Assembly (NCBI RefSeq): GCF_001891125.1
Contig: NZ_CP015247.1
Span: forward strand, 328,501-392,500
Reading direction: 5' to 3'
Length of the DNA: 64,000 bases
Source: Leuconostoc suionicum
Lineage (GTDB): Bacteria > Bacillota > Bacilli > Lactobacillales > Lactobacillaceae
Made by a program: the position numbers and the translations under genes. Positions 56,608 through 64,000 of the stretch are shown piece by piece. Position 1 is the first letter of the stretch. Each line of letters opens with the position of its first letter. The notes below the pieces were generated by a model. That model ran no database searches and was not told the DNA's origin. It saw nothing but the letters and a program-made list of their open reading frames with translations.

Positions 56608-56638
56608 ATGACACGTACTTAGAAAAATTTGTTATACT
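56608..56638 (+). promoter_or_regulatory. Promoter of the P-type ATPase leader
   Basis: TATACT (56633-56638) is a good -10. The best -35 is ATGACA (56608-56613) with a long 19-nt spacer. Confidence 0.45.
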
Positions 56639-56654
56639 ATAAACATAAGTTAAT

Positions 56655-56766
56655 TTCTGAGGGAGTAACTGACGGAATGATCGTGGCTGAATCGTCAAAG
56701 CAAAACAGCAATGTTTTATATCGCGCTTTATCGCGCCGGTTTAGCATTAAACAGTGAGACTCATGT
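56655..56766 (+). ncRNA. mntR-independent leader: yybP-ykoY (manganese) riboswitch
   Basis: Closing stem TGAG (56658-56661) with CTCA (56760-56763). Conserved elements in order: GAGGGAGTAAC, CGTCAAAGC, GCGCCGGTTTAGC and AGTGAGACTCA. These match the yybP-ykoY aptamer that binds Mn2+. A terminator follows, and the gene behind it is a cation P-type ATPase, the commonest partner of this riboswitch in lactic acid bacteria. Confidence 0.88.
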
Positions 56767-56808
56767 AAACACACTTTTATTTGTGTTTACATGGGTTTTT
56801 TCTTTTTT
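56763..56808 (+). terminator. Terminator controlled by the Mn riboswitch
   Basis: ATGTAAACACA (56763-56773) pairs with TGTGTTTACAT (56782-56792), then GGGTTTTTTC. The 5' arm overlaps the aptamer's closing stem, so ligand binding should free the gene. Confidence 0.9.
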
Positions 56809-56856
56809 GTTAGTAATCATTCGGAAATTTATTTGAAATATAAGGAGATATTCCAC

Positions 56857-59520
56857 ATGGCAGATAAGCCACTCTATAACCAAGATAGCGCAAAAGTGTT
56901 ATCTCACCTGCAGACCGATGAAAAAAAGGGGCTTTCGAGTTCTGAAGCTAATAAACGTCTTGAGCAAAATGGCGCTAATCAATTGAATGAAGCTAAGTCA
57001 ACGAATTTAGTCCAAAAATTTATCAATCAATTTAAGGACTTGATGATTGCTATTCTGTTGGTCGCCGCTATTATTGCCGCATTTACTGGAGAAGTGGTTG
57101 ATGCAATTTTCATTTTAGCTATTGTTATTATCAACGCCATTTTTGGCGTTTTTCAAGAAGCCAAAGCTGAAGATGCGATTAATGCCCTAAAAGAAATGTC
57201 GACGCCAAATGCTAGTGTAATTCGTGACGGTAAAGAAACTTCAATTAAGTCCACAGAATTAGTAGTCGGTGATATTGTTCGTTTGGAAGCTGGAGACATT
57301 GTGCCAGCCGATGTGCGTTTGATTGAATCTGCGTCCTTACAAATTGAAGAGGCATCGCTGACCGGTGAATCTGTGCCAATTAATAAGGGTGCGGAAACAC
57401 TGGCAGAGACAGATTTGCCACTTGGTGATCGTACAAACTTGGGATTCATGAACACCAATGTGACTTATGGTCGTGGTGTTGGTGTCGTCATAGGTACTGG
57501 TATGCAAACTGAGATTGGTCATATTGCTGGCATGTTAGAAGCAACTGATGAAACTAAAACACCATTGCAAGCAAACTTGGCTAAGTTGGGACAAGTATTA
57601 ACTTATTTGATTCTCGGTATTGCTGTGGTTACTTTCATTGTTGGCCTGGCACGTGGTAAGGAAACAATTATTGACATGTTGTTGACTTCCATTTCTCTTG
57701 CTGTTGCAGCAATTCCAGAAGGGTTGCCTGCTATTGTGACAATTACCTTAGCATTAGGAACAACGCGTATGGCCGCTCGTCATGCACTAGTTCGTAAGCT
57801 GCCCGCTGTAGAAACTTTGGGATCTACAGATATTATCGGATCTGATAAAACGGGTACCTTGACACAAAACAAAATGACTGTGGAAAAATTAGTCGTCAAT
57901 ACTGAAATCTCTGATGCTGCTACTACTGAAGAATTGACAGGAACCTACGCACGCTTAGCAGATATTCTGGCTTTAAATAACGATACAAAGCGAACTGAAA
58001 ATGGTTTTATCGGTGATCCTACAGAAACAGCTTTGATTGCTTTTAATGAAAATCATGGACGTGATTTAGATAAGCTGTTTACAGAAATGCCACGTGTGGC
58101 TGAAATTCCATTCGATTCAGAACGTAAGTTAATGTCAACTGTTCATCCGGCACCTACTGGGTACATCGTAACTGTCAAAGGCGCACCTGATGAATTACTT
58201 AAGCGTGCGACACGAATTGAGATTAATGGTGAAATTAAGCCATTATCCGATGATATTCGAGCAAAGCTTTTGTCGATTAACTCAGAGCTAGCAACACAAG
58301 CTCTTCGCGTACTTGGTTTCGCTTATAAGACAGTTGATCAAATACCTGGCAATATGAATACAGAAACGGTTGAACAGGAACTAGTATTTACCGGATTTGT
58401 TGGCATGATTGATCCGGAACGTCCTGAAGTCGCACAAGCCGTTGCAGAAGCTAAAGCAGCTGGTATTCGCCCAATGATGATTACTGGTGATCATCGAGAT
58501 ACAGCAGCAGCTATTGCTATTCGATTGGGTATATTAGATGAAGCGGATAAAGAAACAGCTGTTATTTCAGGATCTGATTTAGATGCAATGAGTGAAGAGC
58601 AATTTGCACAAAATGTTGATAAATATAATGTTTATGCACGAGTAGCGCCTGAGCATAAGGTTAAAATTGTTAATGCTTGGCAAAAGAAGGGCAAAGTCGT
58701 CGCCATGACAGGAGACGGTGTTAATGATGCCCCAGCCTTGAAGACAGCCGATATTGGTATTGCCATGGGTATCACTGGTACAGAAGTATCTAAGGGTGCT
58801 TCTGACATGGTTTTGGCTGATGATAACTTTGCTACAATCGTTCATGCCGTTGAAGAAGGACGTAAGGTCTTTGCTAACATACAAAAGGCTTTGCAATACT
58901 TATTGGCCTCAAACTTAGCTGAAGTTATTGCGATTTTCGTTATGACATTGTTAGGCTGGAATATATTGGCACCAATCATGATTTTATGGATTAACTTAGT
59001 AACGGATACTTTGCCAGCTATTGCATTAGGTATTGAACCGGCTGAAAAGGGTATTATGAAGAATACACCTAGAGGTCGTGGCGCTAGCTTCTTATCAGGT
59101 GGTGTGGGACCAGCAATTATTTGGCAAGGTATTTTGCAAGCTGTGATTGTGTTAAGTGTTTATGGGTTTGCGTTAGCAGCTCCCGTTCATCCAGAAGTAC
59201 ATTTGGCACACCAAGATGCTTTGACAATGGCCTTTATGACGCTTGGTTTAATGCAAATGTTTAATGCCATAAACGTAAAATCTGTCTATGGTTCAATGAT
59301 AGGGCCGCAAGCTTTCCAAAACAAAATGTTTAACTGGGCATTGTTAGGATCTGTCATAGTAATGGCTGCAGTTGTTGTTATTCCAGGTTTGAACCCACTT
59401 TTCCACGTATCACACTTAGACGGTTACCAATGGGCTATTGTGTTAGTGGCTGGAATGAGTATCATTGTCATCGTAGAACTGGTAAAATTGATACAGAGAT
59501 CAATTTTCAAAAAAGGATAA
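56857..59520 (+). CDS. P2A-type cation ATPase, probable Mn2+/Ca2+ exporter
   Basis: 887 residues with all P-type ATPase motifs: TGES near 169, PEGLP in helix 4 near 287, phosphorylated Asp in SDKTGTLTQ near 330, MITGDH near 547, GDGVND near 618, and ten helices. It is closest to calcium ATPases. The Mn riboswitch in front and known relatives (lactococcal YoaB, pneumococcal MgaP) point to export of excess manganese. Start ATG 56857 has AAGGAG upstream and fits the family; an ATG at 56791 lies inside the terminator. Confidence 0.93.
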   Translation: MADKPLYNQDSAKVLSHLQTDEKKGLSSSEANKRLEQNGANQLNEAKSTNLVQKFINQFKDLMIAILLVAAIIAAFTGEVVDAIFILAIVIINAIFGVFQEAKAEDAINALKEMSTPNASVIRDGKETSIKSTELVVGDIVRLEAGDIVPADVRLIESASLQIEEASLTGESVPINKGAETLAETDLPLGDRTNLGFMNTNVTYGRGVGVVIGTGMQTEIGHIAGMLEATDETKTPLQANLAKLGQVLTYLILGIAVVTFIVGLARGKETIIDMLLTSISLAVAAIPEGLPAIVTITLALGTTRMAARHALVRKLPAVETLGSTDIIGSDKTGTLTQNKMTVEKLVVNTEISDAATTEELTGTYARLADILALNNDTKRTENGFIGDPTETALIAFNENHGRDLDKLFTEMPRVAEIPFDSERKLMSTVHPAPTGYIVTVKGAPDELLKRATRIEINGEIKPLSDDIRAKLLSINSELATQALRVLGFAYKTVDQIPGNMNTETVEQELVFTGFVGMIDPERPEVAQAVAEAKAAGIRPMMITGDHRDTAAAIAIRLGILDEADKETAVISGSDLDAMSEEQFAQNVDKYNVYARVAPEHKVKIVNAWQKKGKVVAMTGDGVNDAPALKTADIGIAMGITGTEVSKGASDMVLADDNFATIVHAVEEGRKVFANIQKALQYLLASNLAEVIAIFVMTLLGWNILAPIMILWINLVTDTLPAIALGIEPAEKGIMKNTPRGRGASFLSGGVGPAIIWQGILQAVIVLSVYGFALAAPVHPEVHLAHQDALTMAFMTLGLMQMFNAINVKSVYGSMIGPQAFQNKMFNWALLGSVIVMAAVVVIPGLNPLFHVSHLDGYQWAIVLVAGMSIIVIVELVKLIQRSIFKKG

Positions 59521-59526
59521 ACAACA

Positions 59527-59973
59527 TTGGCAAAATTTAACCCCAAACAAGCACAAGTTTACGTACAAACATTGCAAGAAGTATTAACAATAACCCAAGA
59601 CACTGCTGATCGTGTGGCACCATTCTTTACAAAGTTAGATGATGCAAAGGAAACGAATGCTGTTGCGGATATTCCTGCAGCAGAGTTTGCTGAAATCAAA
59701 GCAGAATTTGAAGATGCTGTAGCGGCATATCAAAAAAATGCTCAAATTTTAAATACGGTTCAAGCCCCTGTTCGTTTGTTGGGTCTGCATAAGTCATTGG
59801 CTAAAAATTATAGTGCCTATGCTGAAGCAACCAATATGATGAGCGATGCATTAAATGTTACCGATCAGACAGTAGATGATGCATTATACGTTAAATCAGA
59901 GGAAGACCAGGAACTTTATCTTGGTAAAATACAAGCAAATGTTTCAAAAATTATGATGGGTGCCGGTCGTTAA
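59527..59973 (+). CDS. Small helical protein of unknown function
   Basis: 148 residues, no match I recognise. It looks fully alpha-helical, acidic, without signal peptide, membrane helix or cysteine; Gln/Ala-rich helices at 5-40, 50-85 and 90-145. Start is TTG 59527 with AAGGA 9 nt upstream, 6 nt after the ATPase stop, so it shares the Mn-riboswitch transcript. It might act in metal homeostasis or regulate the ATPase; that is only inferred from position. A strong terminator follows. Confidence 0.7.
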   Translation: MAKFNPKQAQVYVQTLQEVLTITQDTADRVAPFFTKLDDAKETNAVADIPAAEFAEIKAEFEDAVAAYQKNAQILNTVQAPVRLLGLHKSLAKNYSAYAEATNMMSDALNVTDQTVDDALYVKSEEDQELYLGKIQANVSKIMMGAGR

Positions 59974-60003
59974 AGAACGGTAACCTATTACAGATGAGGT
60001 TTG

Positions 60004-60042
60004 AAAAAACGAGTAACTTACTCAGTAAGTTACTCGTTTTTT
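60004..60042. terminator. Bidirectional terminator
   Basis: Perfect inverted repeat around 60023: AAAAAACGAGTAACTTA (60004-60020) pairs with TAAGTTACTCGTTTTTT (60026-60042). Confidence 0.95.
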
Positions 60043-60043
60043 A

Positions 60044-61021
60044 TTACATTAATTTTGCTAGTGTTTGCTGTGTGAAATAACCATTTTCTAGCTGTTTGGC
60101 CAAAGGAATGATGTTTTTTTGCCAATTAGCATATTGTTTTTCCGATATCGAAGAAACTCTCTCAAGCTCAGACAAGGAGTCAATAACAAAACCCAGATTG
60201 TATTGAAGGATTAAATGACCAATTGCACTTTGACTCCAAGCAATTAACGGCAAACCAGCGCGTAAATATAAGCTAGCTTTGTGTGGTGCATTGAATCGTG
60301 TGTAGGTTTGGTATGTCTTACCCTCAAAATCATTATCCCATAATAAGCCAAAGCCATCATGAAAAGCATCTAAAATACTGGTAGGGTCGAAGTTTCCACG
60401 ATAGTTAATGCTTGACGGAAAGGTTACGTCAGCCCAACGCTTTGGCCTTGAACCAAAAAGATCTATTCTGGGACCATTATAATGTTTAAGCCACGGAGAT
60501 TTTTGAAAAGTACCCGCAAAGTTAATTTTGTGACTAAAAGTAGCTTTTTTAGTGATGTCACCTAAATAATCAAAAAAAGGTTGAATAATGGCAGGTACGT
60601 GAATACCTAATTTCTTAAGCTCATCATACATTGCTTGCGAATGAACGATAATGGTATCGTAGCTATTTAACACATTTAGTTCCCAAGGCGCTGTTTTAAT
60701 CAAGCGTAAGGGCTCAATATCATGAATCAATATAGCGCTCCGCGCCTGATGTTTACTCAAGGACGTGATAAATTCAAGTTCAAAATCAGCGCTCATATAA
60801 GTTGGAAACTGGTGTATGACCTGATCACCCGGATCTACCATATTTAGCCATGCTTGAATCTTTTGTTGACGTGTTTTGCTGTCAAAACGTCCATCGTTAT
60901 AGCGTTCTAAAGGTAAAATTTTCCAACCAGTTGCAGCGGCAATTGCTGCGTAGTCCGCTTTAGCTTTTAAAGCACCTGGTGGCATCCAAGGTTCTATTGT
61001 ATGAGTTATAAAGTTTGTCAT
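60044..61021 (-). CDS. Gtf3-like glycosyltransferase
   Basis: 325 residues, resembling the Gtf3/galactofuranosyltransferase-like proteins of lactic acid bacteria (NAPHKASLYLRAGLPLIAWS...AIGHLI...LGFVIDSLSEL). In streptococci Gtf3 adds the second sugar to Ser-rich glycoproteins; others act in cell-wall polysaccharide or EPS. Stand-alone here, so the acceptor is unknown. There is no Shine-Dalgarno: TATAAT ends 6 nt before the ATG, so the mRNA should start at or next to the A of ATG (leaderless). Confidence 0.82.
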   Translation of the reverse strand: MTNFITHTIEPWMPPGALKAKADYAAIAAATGWKILPLERYNDGRFDSKTRQQKIQAWLNMVDPGDQVIHQFPTYMSADFELEFITSLSKHQARSAILIHDIEPLRLIKTAPWELNVLNSYDTIIVHSQAMYDELKKLGIHVPAIIQPFFDYLGDITKKATFSHKINFAGTFQKSPWLKHYNGPRIDLFGSRPKRWADVTFPSSINYRGNFDPTSILDAFHDGFGLLWDNDFEGKTYQTYTRFNAPHKASLYLRAGLPLIAWSQSAIGHLILQYNLGFVIDSLSELERVSSISEKQYANWQKNIIPLAKQLENGYFTQQTLAKLM

Positions 61022-61027
61022 AGTACG

Positions 61028-61033
61028 ATTATA
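61028..61033 (-). promoter_or_regulatory. -10 box giving a leaderless mRNA
   Basis: Reverse-strand TATAAT lies 6 nt before ATG 61021. A -35 at proper spacing is weak. A PurBox-like site (61037-61049) lies just upstream. Confidence 0.55.
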
Positions 61034-61036
61034 TCA

Positions 61037-61110
61037 AAATCCGAACGTTTTTAAATGTTTTCTGTCAAAAAACGAACTATAAAATAACAAGACATTGAAT
61101 ATTCGGATAT
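61037..61110 (+). promoter_or_regulatory. PurBox sites (PurR) upstream of the nucleoside-binding protein
   Basis: Three sites match AWWWCCGAACWWT in 12 of 13 positions. Site 1 at 61037-61049 (plus) has core CCGAAC. Site 2 at 61068-61080 (plus) has ACGAAC. Site 3 at 61098-61110 (minus) has CCGAAT. Sites 2 and 3 are inverted and separated by 17 nt, the spacing known for PurR of Bacillus. Control of purine-nucleoside uptake fits. Confidence 0.7.
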
Positions 61111-61194
61111 AAAACAGACTTTTAATCAAATTCTAAGAAAAAAGCTGCTTAAAAAACGGATAATAAGAGCATAAAGAATATTTGGAGAAAAGAT

Positions 61195-62250
61195 ATGCAA
61201 CGTTCAGCAAAAATTGGTATTGGTGTAGCAGCAGTAGTCGTTATTGGTGGTGGTATTTATGCCACAACGCAAAAGTCTTCTACTAAAAGTACAGGATACG
61301 CTGTAGCTTTGGTTACTGATGGCGGTGGTATTGACGACCGATCATTTAACCAATCAGCATGGGAGGGATTGAAAGCCTATGGAAAGGCTAACAACCTCGA
61401 ACAAGGGAAAGGTGGCTATAACTATTTCTTAAGTTCAGATACTTCGGATATAAAAACTAATTTGCAAACTGCTGTTAAGGGTGGTTATAAATTAGTATAT
61501 GGTGTGGGATTCGCAGCCGCCCCTGCCATTACTAGTGTTTCCAAGGCTAATTCTAAGACTAATTTTGCGATTATTGATTCAGTCGTAAACAACAAAAACG
61601 TAGCCTCATTGCTCTTCAAGTCAGAACAATCATCTTATTTGGCGGGTGTCGCTGCGGCAAAGCAAACTAAGTCAAAGACCGTTGGTTTCGTCGGTGGTAT
61701 TCACAGTGACACAATCGACACTTTTGAAGCTGGCTTTAAAGCGGGTGTAAAAGACACAGACAGCAGCATCAAGGTCATTACGCAATATACAGATTCATTT
61801 ACAGATGCGGCCAAAGGAAAGACAATTGCGGCTTCAATGGTTGCGAATGGTGCTGACGTAATTTTCCAAGCTGCCGGTGGTGCAGGTAATGGTGTGTTTG
61901 CCGAAGCAAAGGCAGAAAACCAAAAGTTAGCTGCAAATGCAGATAAAAAAGTTTGGGTCATCGGTGTCGATCGTGACCAAAAAACTGATGGTAACTATAA
62001 AGACAAAGACGGTAAAACTTCTAACTTTACTTTAGTATCTGCAGTTAAGCGCGTTGACAGTGCGGTTGAAGATGTTGCAAACAAGGCGAAAAACGATAAG
62101 TTCCCTGGCGGAAAGACCATTACATATGGACTGAAGCAAAAAGGGGTAAGCTTATCAAAGGATTCAGCTTCAGATGATGTTTGGTCAGCAGTTCAGACGG
62201 CACAAAAGAAGATTATTAGTGGGAAAATCACTGTGCCAGTGCATCCTTAA
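61195..62250 (+). CDS. BMP/PnrA-family nucleoside-binding protein, no lipobox
   Basis: 351 residues, BmpA/PnrA fold: ALVTDGGGIDDRSFNQSAWEGL is the family signature, followed by SDTSDIKTNLQTAVKGGYKLVYGVGFA. Such proteins deliver (purine) nucleosides to an ABC importer. The N-terminus MQRSAK plus hydrophobic helix has no cysteine; the lipobox is missing, and no Cys occurs in the protein. The ABC partner genes are not next to it. GGAGAAAAG lies 3-8 nt before the ATG. PurBoxes lie 85-160 nt upstream. Confidence 0.9.
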   Translation: MQRSAKIGIGVAAVVVIGGGIYATTQKSSTKSTGYAVALVTDGGGIDDRSFNQSAWEGLKAYGKANNLEQGKGGYNYFLSSDTSDIKTNLQTAVKGGYKLVYGVGFAAAPAITSVSKANSKTNFAIIDSVVNNKNVASLLFKSEQSSYLAGVAAAKQTKSKTVGFVGGIHSDTIDTFEAGFKAGVKDTDSSIKVITQYTDSFTDAAKGKTIAASMVANGADVIFQAAGGAGNGVFAEAKAENQKLAANADKKVWVIGVDRDQKTDGNYKDKDGKTSNFTLVSAVKRVDSAVEDVANKAKNDKFPGGKTITYGLKQKGVSLSKDSASDDVWSAVQTAQKKIISGKITVPVHP

Positions 62251-62268
62251 AAACGAACAACTAAGTAA

Positions 62269-62303
62269 AAAAATTATCGAGTGATAAGTCGATAATTTTT
62301 TTT
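62269..62303 (+). terminator. Terminator after the nucleoside-binding protein
   Basis: AAAAATTATCGA (62269-62280) pairs with TCGATAATTTTT (62289-62300), followed by TTT. Confidence 0.9.
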
Positions 62304-62421
62304 ATGTAATATTGAACTCAAAAATAAAGTGGCCAGTTTCTGCTATAATTTATATGCTTTTAGATTAAAATCTAACATTATCTGGTCTAACCAATCGATT
62401 TTTTGTTATACTAAATATACT

Positions 62422-63864
62422 ATGAAAAAAATATGGATAATTCTCACAACGCTTGCAGTTAGTTTCATTGCAATGGCGTCTGTAACGACAGTCAGCGCAG
62501 CAAAGCCAAACTACATCATCACAACGGATGCAACATATCCGCCGTTTGATTTTCAAGATAGCAATAATCAATATACAGGTATTGATCAAGAAATCTTGAA
62601 AACTATCGCAAAACGTGAAGGATTCACGTACACATTAAAGCCTATGAGCTTCAATGCGGCAACACAATCTGTCACATCAGGTCAAGCTGATGGGATCATC
62701 GCTGGTATGTCAATTACTGACGAACGAAAAGAAGTGTTTGACTTTGGAACACCTTATTATAAATCTGGTATTGCATGGGCAGTAAAAAAAGGATCTAATA
62801 TCAAATCGTTAAGCGATTTAAAAGGAAAAACCGTTGCCTTAAAGACGGGAACTGCGGGTGCTGATTACGCACTTTCAATTCAAAAGCAGTATGGCTTCAA
62901 GGTTACCTATTTTAATGATTCAGATACGCTATACAATGATGTTGTGAATGATAATGCACAGGCAACATTTGGTGATTTACCAGTGTTGCAATACAGTATT
63001 AAAAATGGCACAAAGTTGAAAGTTATGAACGCGAATTCACCATATGAATCAGGATGGTATGGATTCGCCGTTAAAAAGGGTCAAAACAAACAACTTTTAG
63101 CTTCCTTTAACAAGGGATATGCATCAATTAAAAAAGACGGTACATATGACAAAATTATCAAAAAATATCTTGGTGCACCAGCATCGGATTTCACTGGTAA
63201 AAAGTCGGATAACAACTCAGTATTGGGTATTTTAAAAGCTAACAATGGGGCGTTCATGCGTGGCTTGTGGCAAACATTGTTGTTAACGATTCTGGGTATT
63301 ATCTTAGCCTCAATTTGGGGTGTAATTCTAGGTGTCATGGGTGTTAGTCAAAACAGTGCACTTCGTGGCTTGTCAACAACACTGATTTATATTTTCCGTG
63401 GGTTGCCATTGATGGTATTAGCATTTTTCATTTATATTGGTTTGCCAGGAGTTATTGGAACAAAGATACCCGCCTTTACAGCAGGACTAATTACCTTAAT
63501 CTTAAATGAAGGTGCTTATACAGGGGCCTTTGTGCGTGGTGGCTTTGAAGCCGTTGATAAAGGTCAGATGGAAGCAGCACGAAGCTTGGGATTCACTTAT
63601 AATCGTTCGATGCGTAAGGTCATCATGCCACAAGGATTGAAGATTATGGTGCCAAGTTTCATTAACCAATTTATCATCACGTTGAAGGATACTTCAATCT
63701 TGTCAGCTATCGGTATTTTAGAGTTAACACAAACTGGAACCTTAATCGTGTCACGTAATTCACAAGGTTTCCGTGTGTGGGCTATTGTGGCTGTGATATA
63801 CTTAGTCGTTATTACATTACTCACGTGGTTGAGTAATTGGGTAGAAAAGAGGACACGTGCATGA
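62422..63864 (+). CDS. glnP: Amino-acid ABC transporter, fused substrate-binding protein and permease (GlnPH-like)
   Basis: 480 residues: signal peptide/anchor (1-27, ending VSAAKP), one substrate-binding domain (about 30-260, DATYPPFDFQDSN...YTGIDQEIL), and an integral permease (about 275-478) with the EAARSLGFTYNRSMRKVIMPQ coupling loop. It imports polar amino acids such as glutamine or glutamate; the ligand is not settled by sequence. ATG 62422 fits the signal peptide, while an in-frame ATG at 62329 lacks support. No Shine-Dalgarno; TATACT (62407-62412) lies 9 nt before the ATG, so the leader would be only 2-3 nt. Confidence 0.9.
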   Translation: MKKIWIILTTLAVSFIAMASVTTVSAAKPNYIITTDATYPPFDFQDSNNQYTGIDQEILKTIAKREGFTYTLKPMSFNAATQSVTSGQADGIIAGMSITDERKEVFDFGTPYYKSGIAWAVKKGSNIKSLSDLKGKTVALKTGTAGADYALSIQKQYGFKVTYFNDSDTLYNDVVNDNAQATFGDLPVLQYSIKNGTKLKVMNANSPYESGWYGFAVKKGQNKQLLASFNKGYASIKKDGTYDKIIKKYLGAPASDFTGKKSDNNSVLGILKANNGAFMRGLWQTLLLTILGIILASIWGVILGVMGVSQNSALRGLSTTLIYIFRGLPLMVLAFFIYIGLPGVIGTKIPAFTAGLITLILNEGAYTGAFVRGGFEAVDKGQMEAARSLGFTYNRSMRKVIMPQGLKIMVPSFINQFIITLKDTSILSAIGILELTQTGTLIVSRNSQGFRVWAIVAVIYLVVITLLTWLSNWVEKRTRA

Positions 63865-64000
63865 GTGAAGCACAAACTAAAGTTAAAGTACATGTCGATA
63901 AAGTTAATAAATCATACGGTTCGAACCATGTTTTGCGTGATATTTCCTTAGATATCAATGAAAATGAAGTTGTTGTAATGATTGGGCCATCTGGTTCAGG
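63861..64000 (+). CDS. glnQ: Amino-acid ABC transporter ATP-binding protein (3'-truncated by window)
   Basis: 46 residues are present before the window ends inside Walker A (MIGPSGSG). Start ATG overlaps the permease stop (ATGA) with AGAGGA upstream. It is the GlnQ-type ATPase of the preceding fused binding protein-permease. Confidence 0.9.
   Translation, partial: MSEAQTKVKVHVDKVNKSYGSNHVLRDISLDINENEVVVMIGPSGS

Noticed and set aside
56791-56856. Longer start of the P-type ATPase
   Set aside because: This ATG lies in the T-rich part of the riboswitch terminator; ATG 56857 has AAGGAG and fits the family.
62329-62421. Longer start of the GlnPH protein
   Set aside because: It would put 31 residues before the signal peptide and lies before the -10 box.

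Overview
The window is a 64 kb piece of a low-GC Gram-positive chromosome, most likely a Leuconostoc or a close relative in the Lactobacillaceae. The clearest marker is a sucrose phosphorylase (3759-5237) with the Leuconostoc-type sequence and the catalytic triad D196/E237/D295. Supporting signs are the AGGAGG ribosome sites, lactic-acid-bacterial gene blocks (uvrBA-yvcK-whiA-clpP; pth-mfd-rqcP-divIC-tilS-hpt-ftsH-hslO-lysS), T-box and riboswitch control, and a lone ferrochelatase. I see no insertion sequence, prophage, integrase, rRNA operon or CRISPR array. Both ends cut genes: mprF on the left, a glnQ-type ATPase on the right.

Layout. 1-2.4 kb: mprF tail, HD hydrolase, Nudix, histidine phosphatase. 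2.5-5.3 kb: MFS transporter plus sucrose phosphorylase behind a LacI-like operator. 5.3-8.9 kb: heterodimeric LmrCD-type ABC exporter. 9.0-14.9 kb: two glycolipid glycosyltransferases, a flippase-like membrane protein, YkuJ and LtaS, which together look like a lipoteichoic-acid unit. 14.9-22.6 kb: uvrB, uvrA, yvcK, whiA, and clpP behind a CIRCE element. 22.6-34.9 kb: CBS/ACT protein (reverse strand) and the long housekeeping block pth to lysS. 34.9-38 kb: tRNA-Asn x2, tRNA-Thr, rluE, yebC, hemH, tRNA-Glu. 38-44.5 kb: purine riboswitch and guanine/hypoxanthine permease, an ABC-LytTR-DUF3021 module, topoisomerase III. 44.5-48.7 kb: TetR remnant, alr, tRNA-Gln, pgpA-like gene, nagA-nagR. 48.7-54 kb (reverse): Met T-box, two metQ, M20 peptidase, metN, metI. 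54-64 kb: DUF1275 and DUF2207 membrane proteins, Mn-sensing riboswitch with P-type cation ATPase, Gtf3-like glycosyltransferase, PurBox-controlled nucleoside-binding protein, and a GlnPH-type amino-acid ABC system.

The most unusual signals are three. (i) Four genes (HD hydrolase, ltaS, tilS, nagA) have their Shine-Dalgarno 26-48 nt upstream of the start codon, with a hairpin in between that would restore an effective spacing of about 11-13 nt. (ii) The Hsp33 protein contains no cysteine at all, so the family's zinc/redox switch is absent. (iii) Three substrate-binding proteins lack a lipobox cysteine and carry an N-terminal membrane anchor instead. Other regulation readable from the sequence includes CIRCE on clpP, a PurBox pair with 17-nt spacing, a NagR-type operator, and two probably leaderless or near-leaderless mRNAs.
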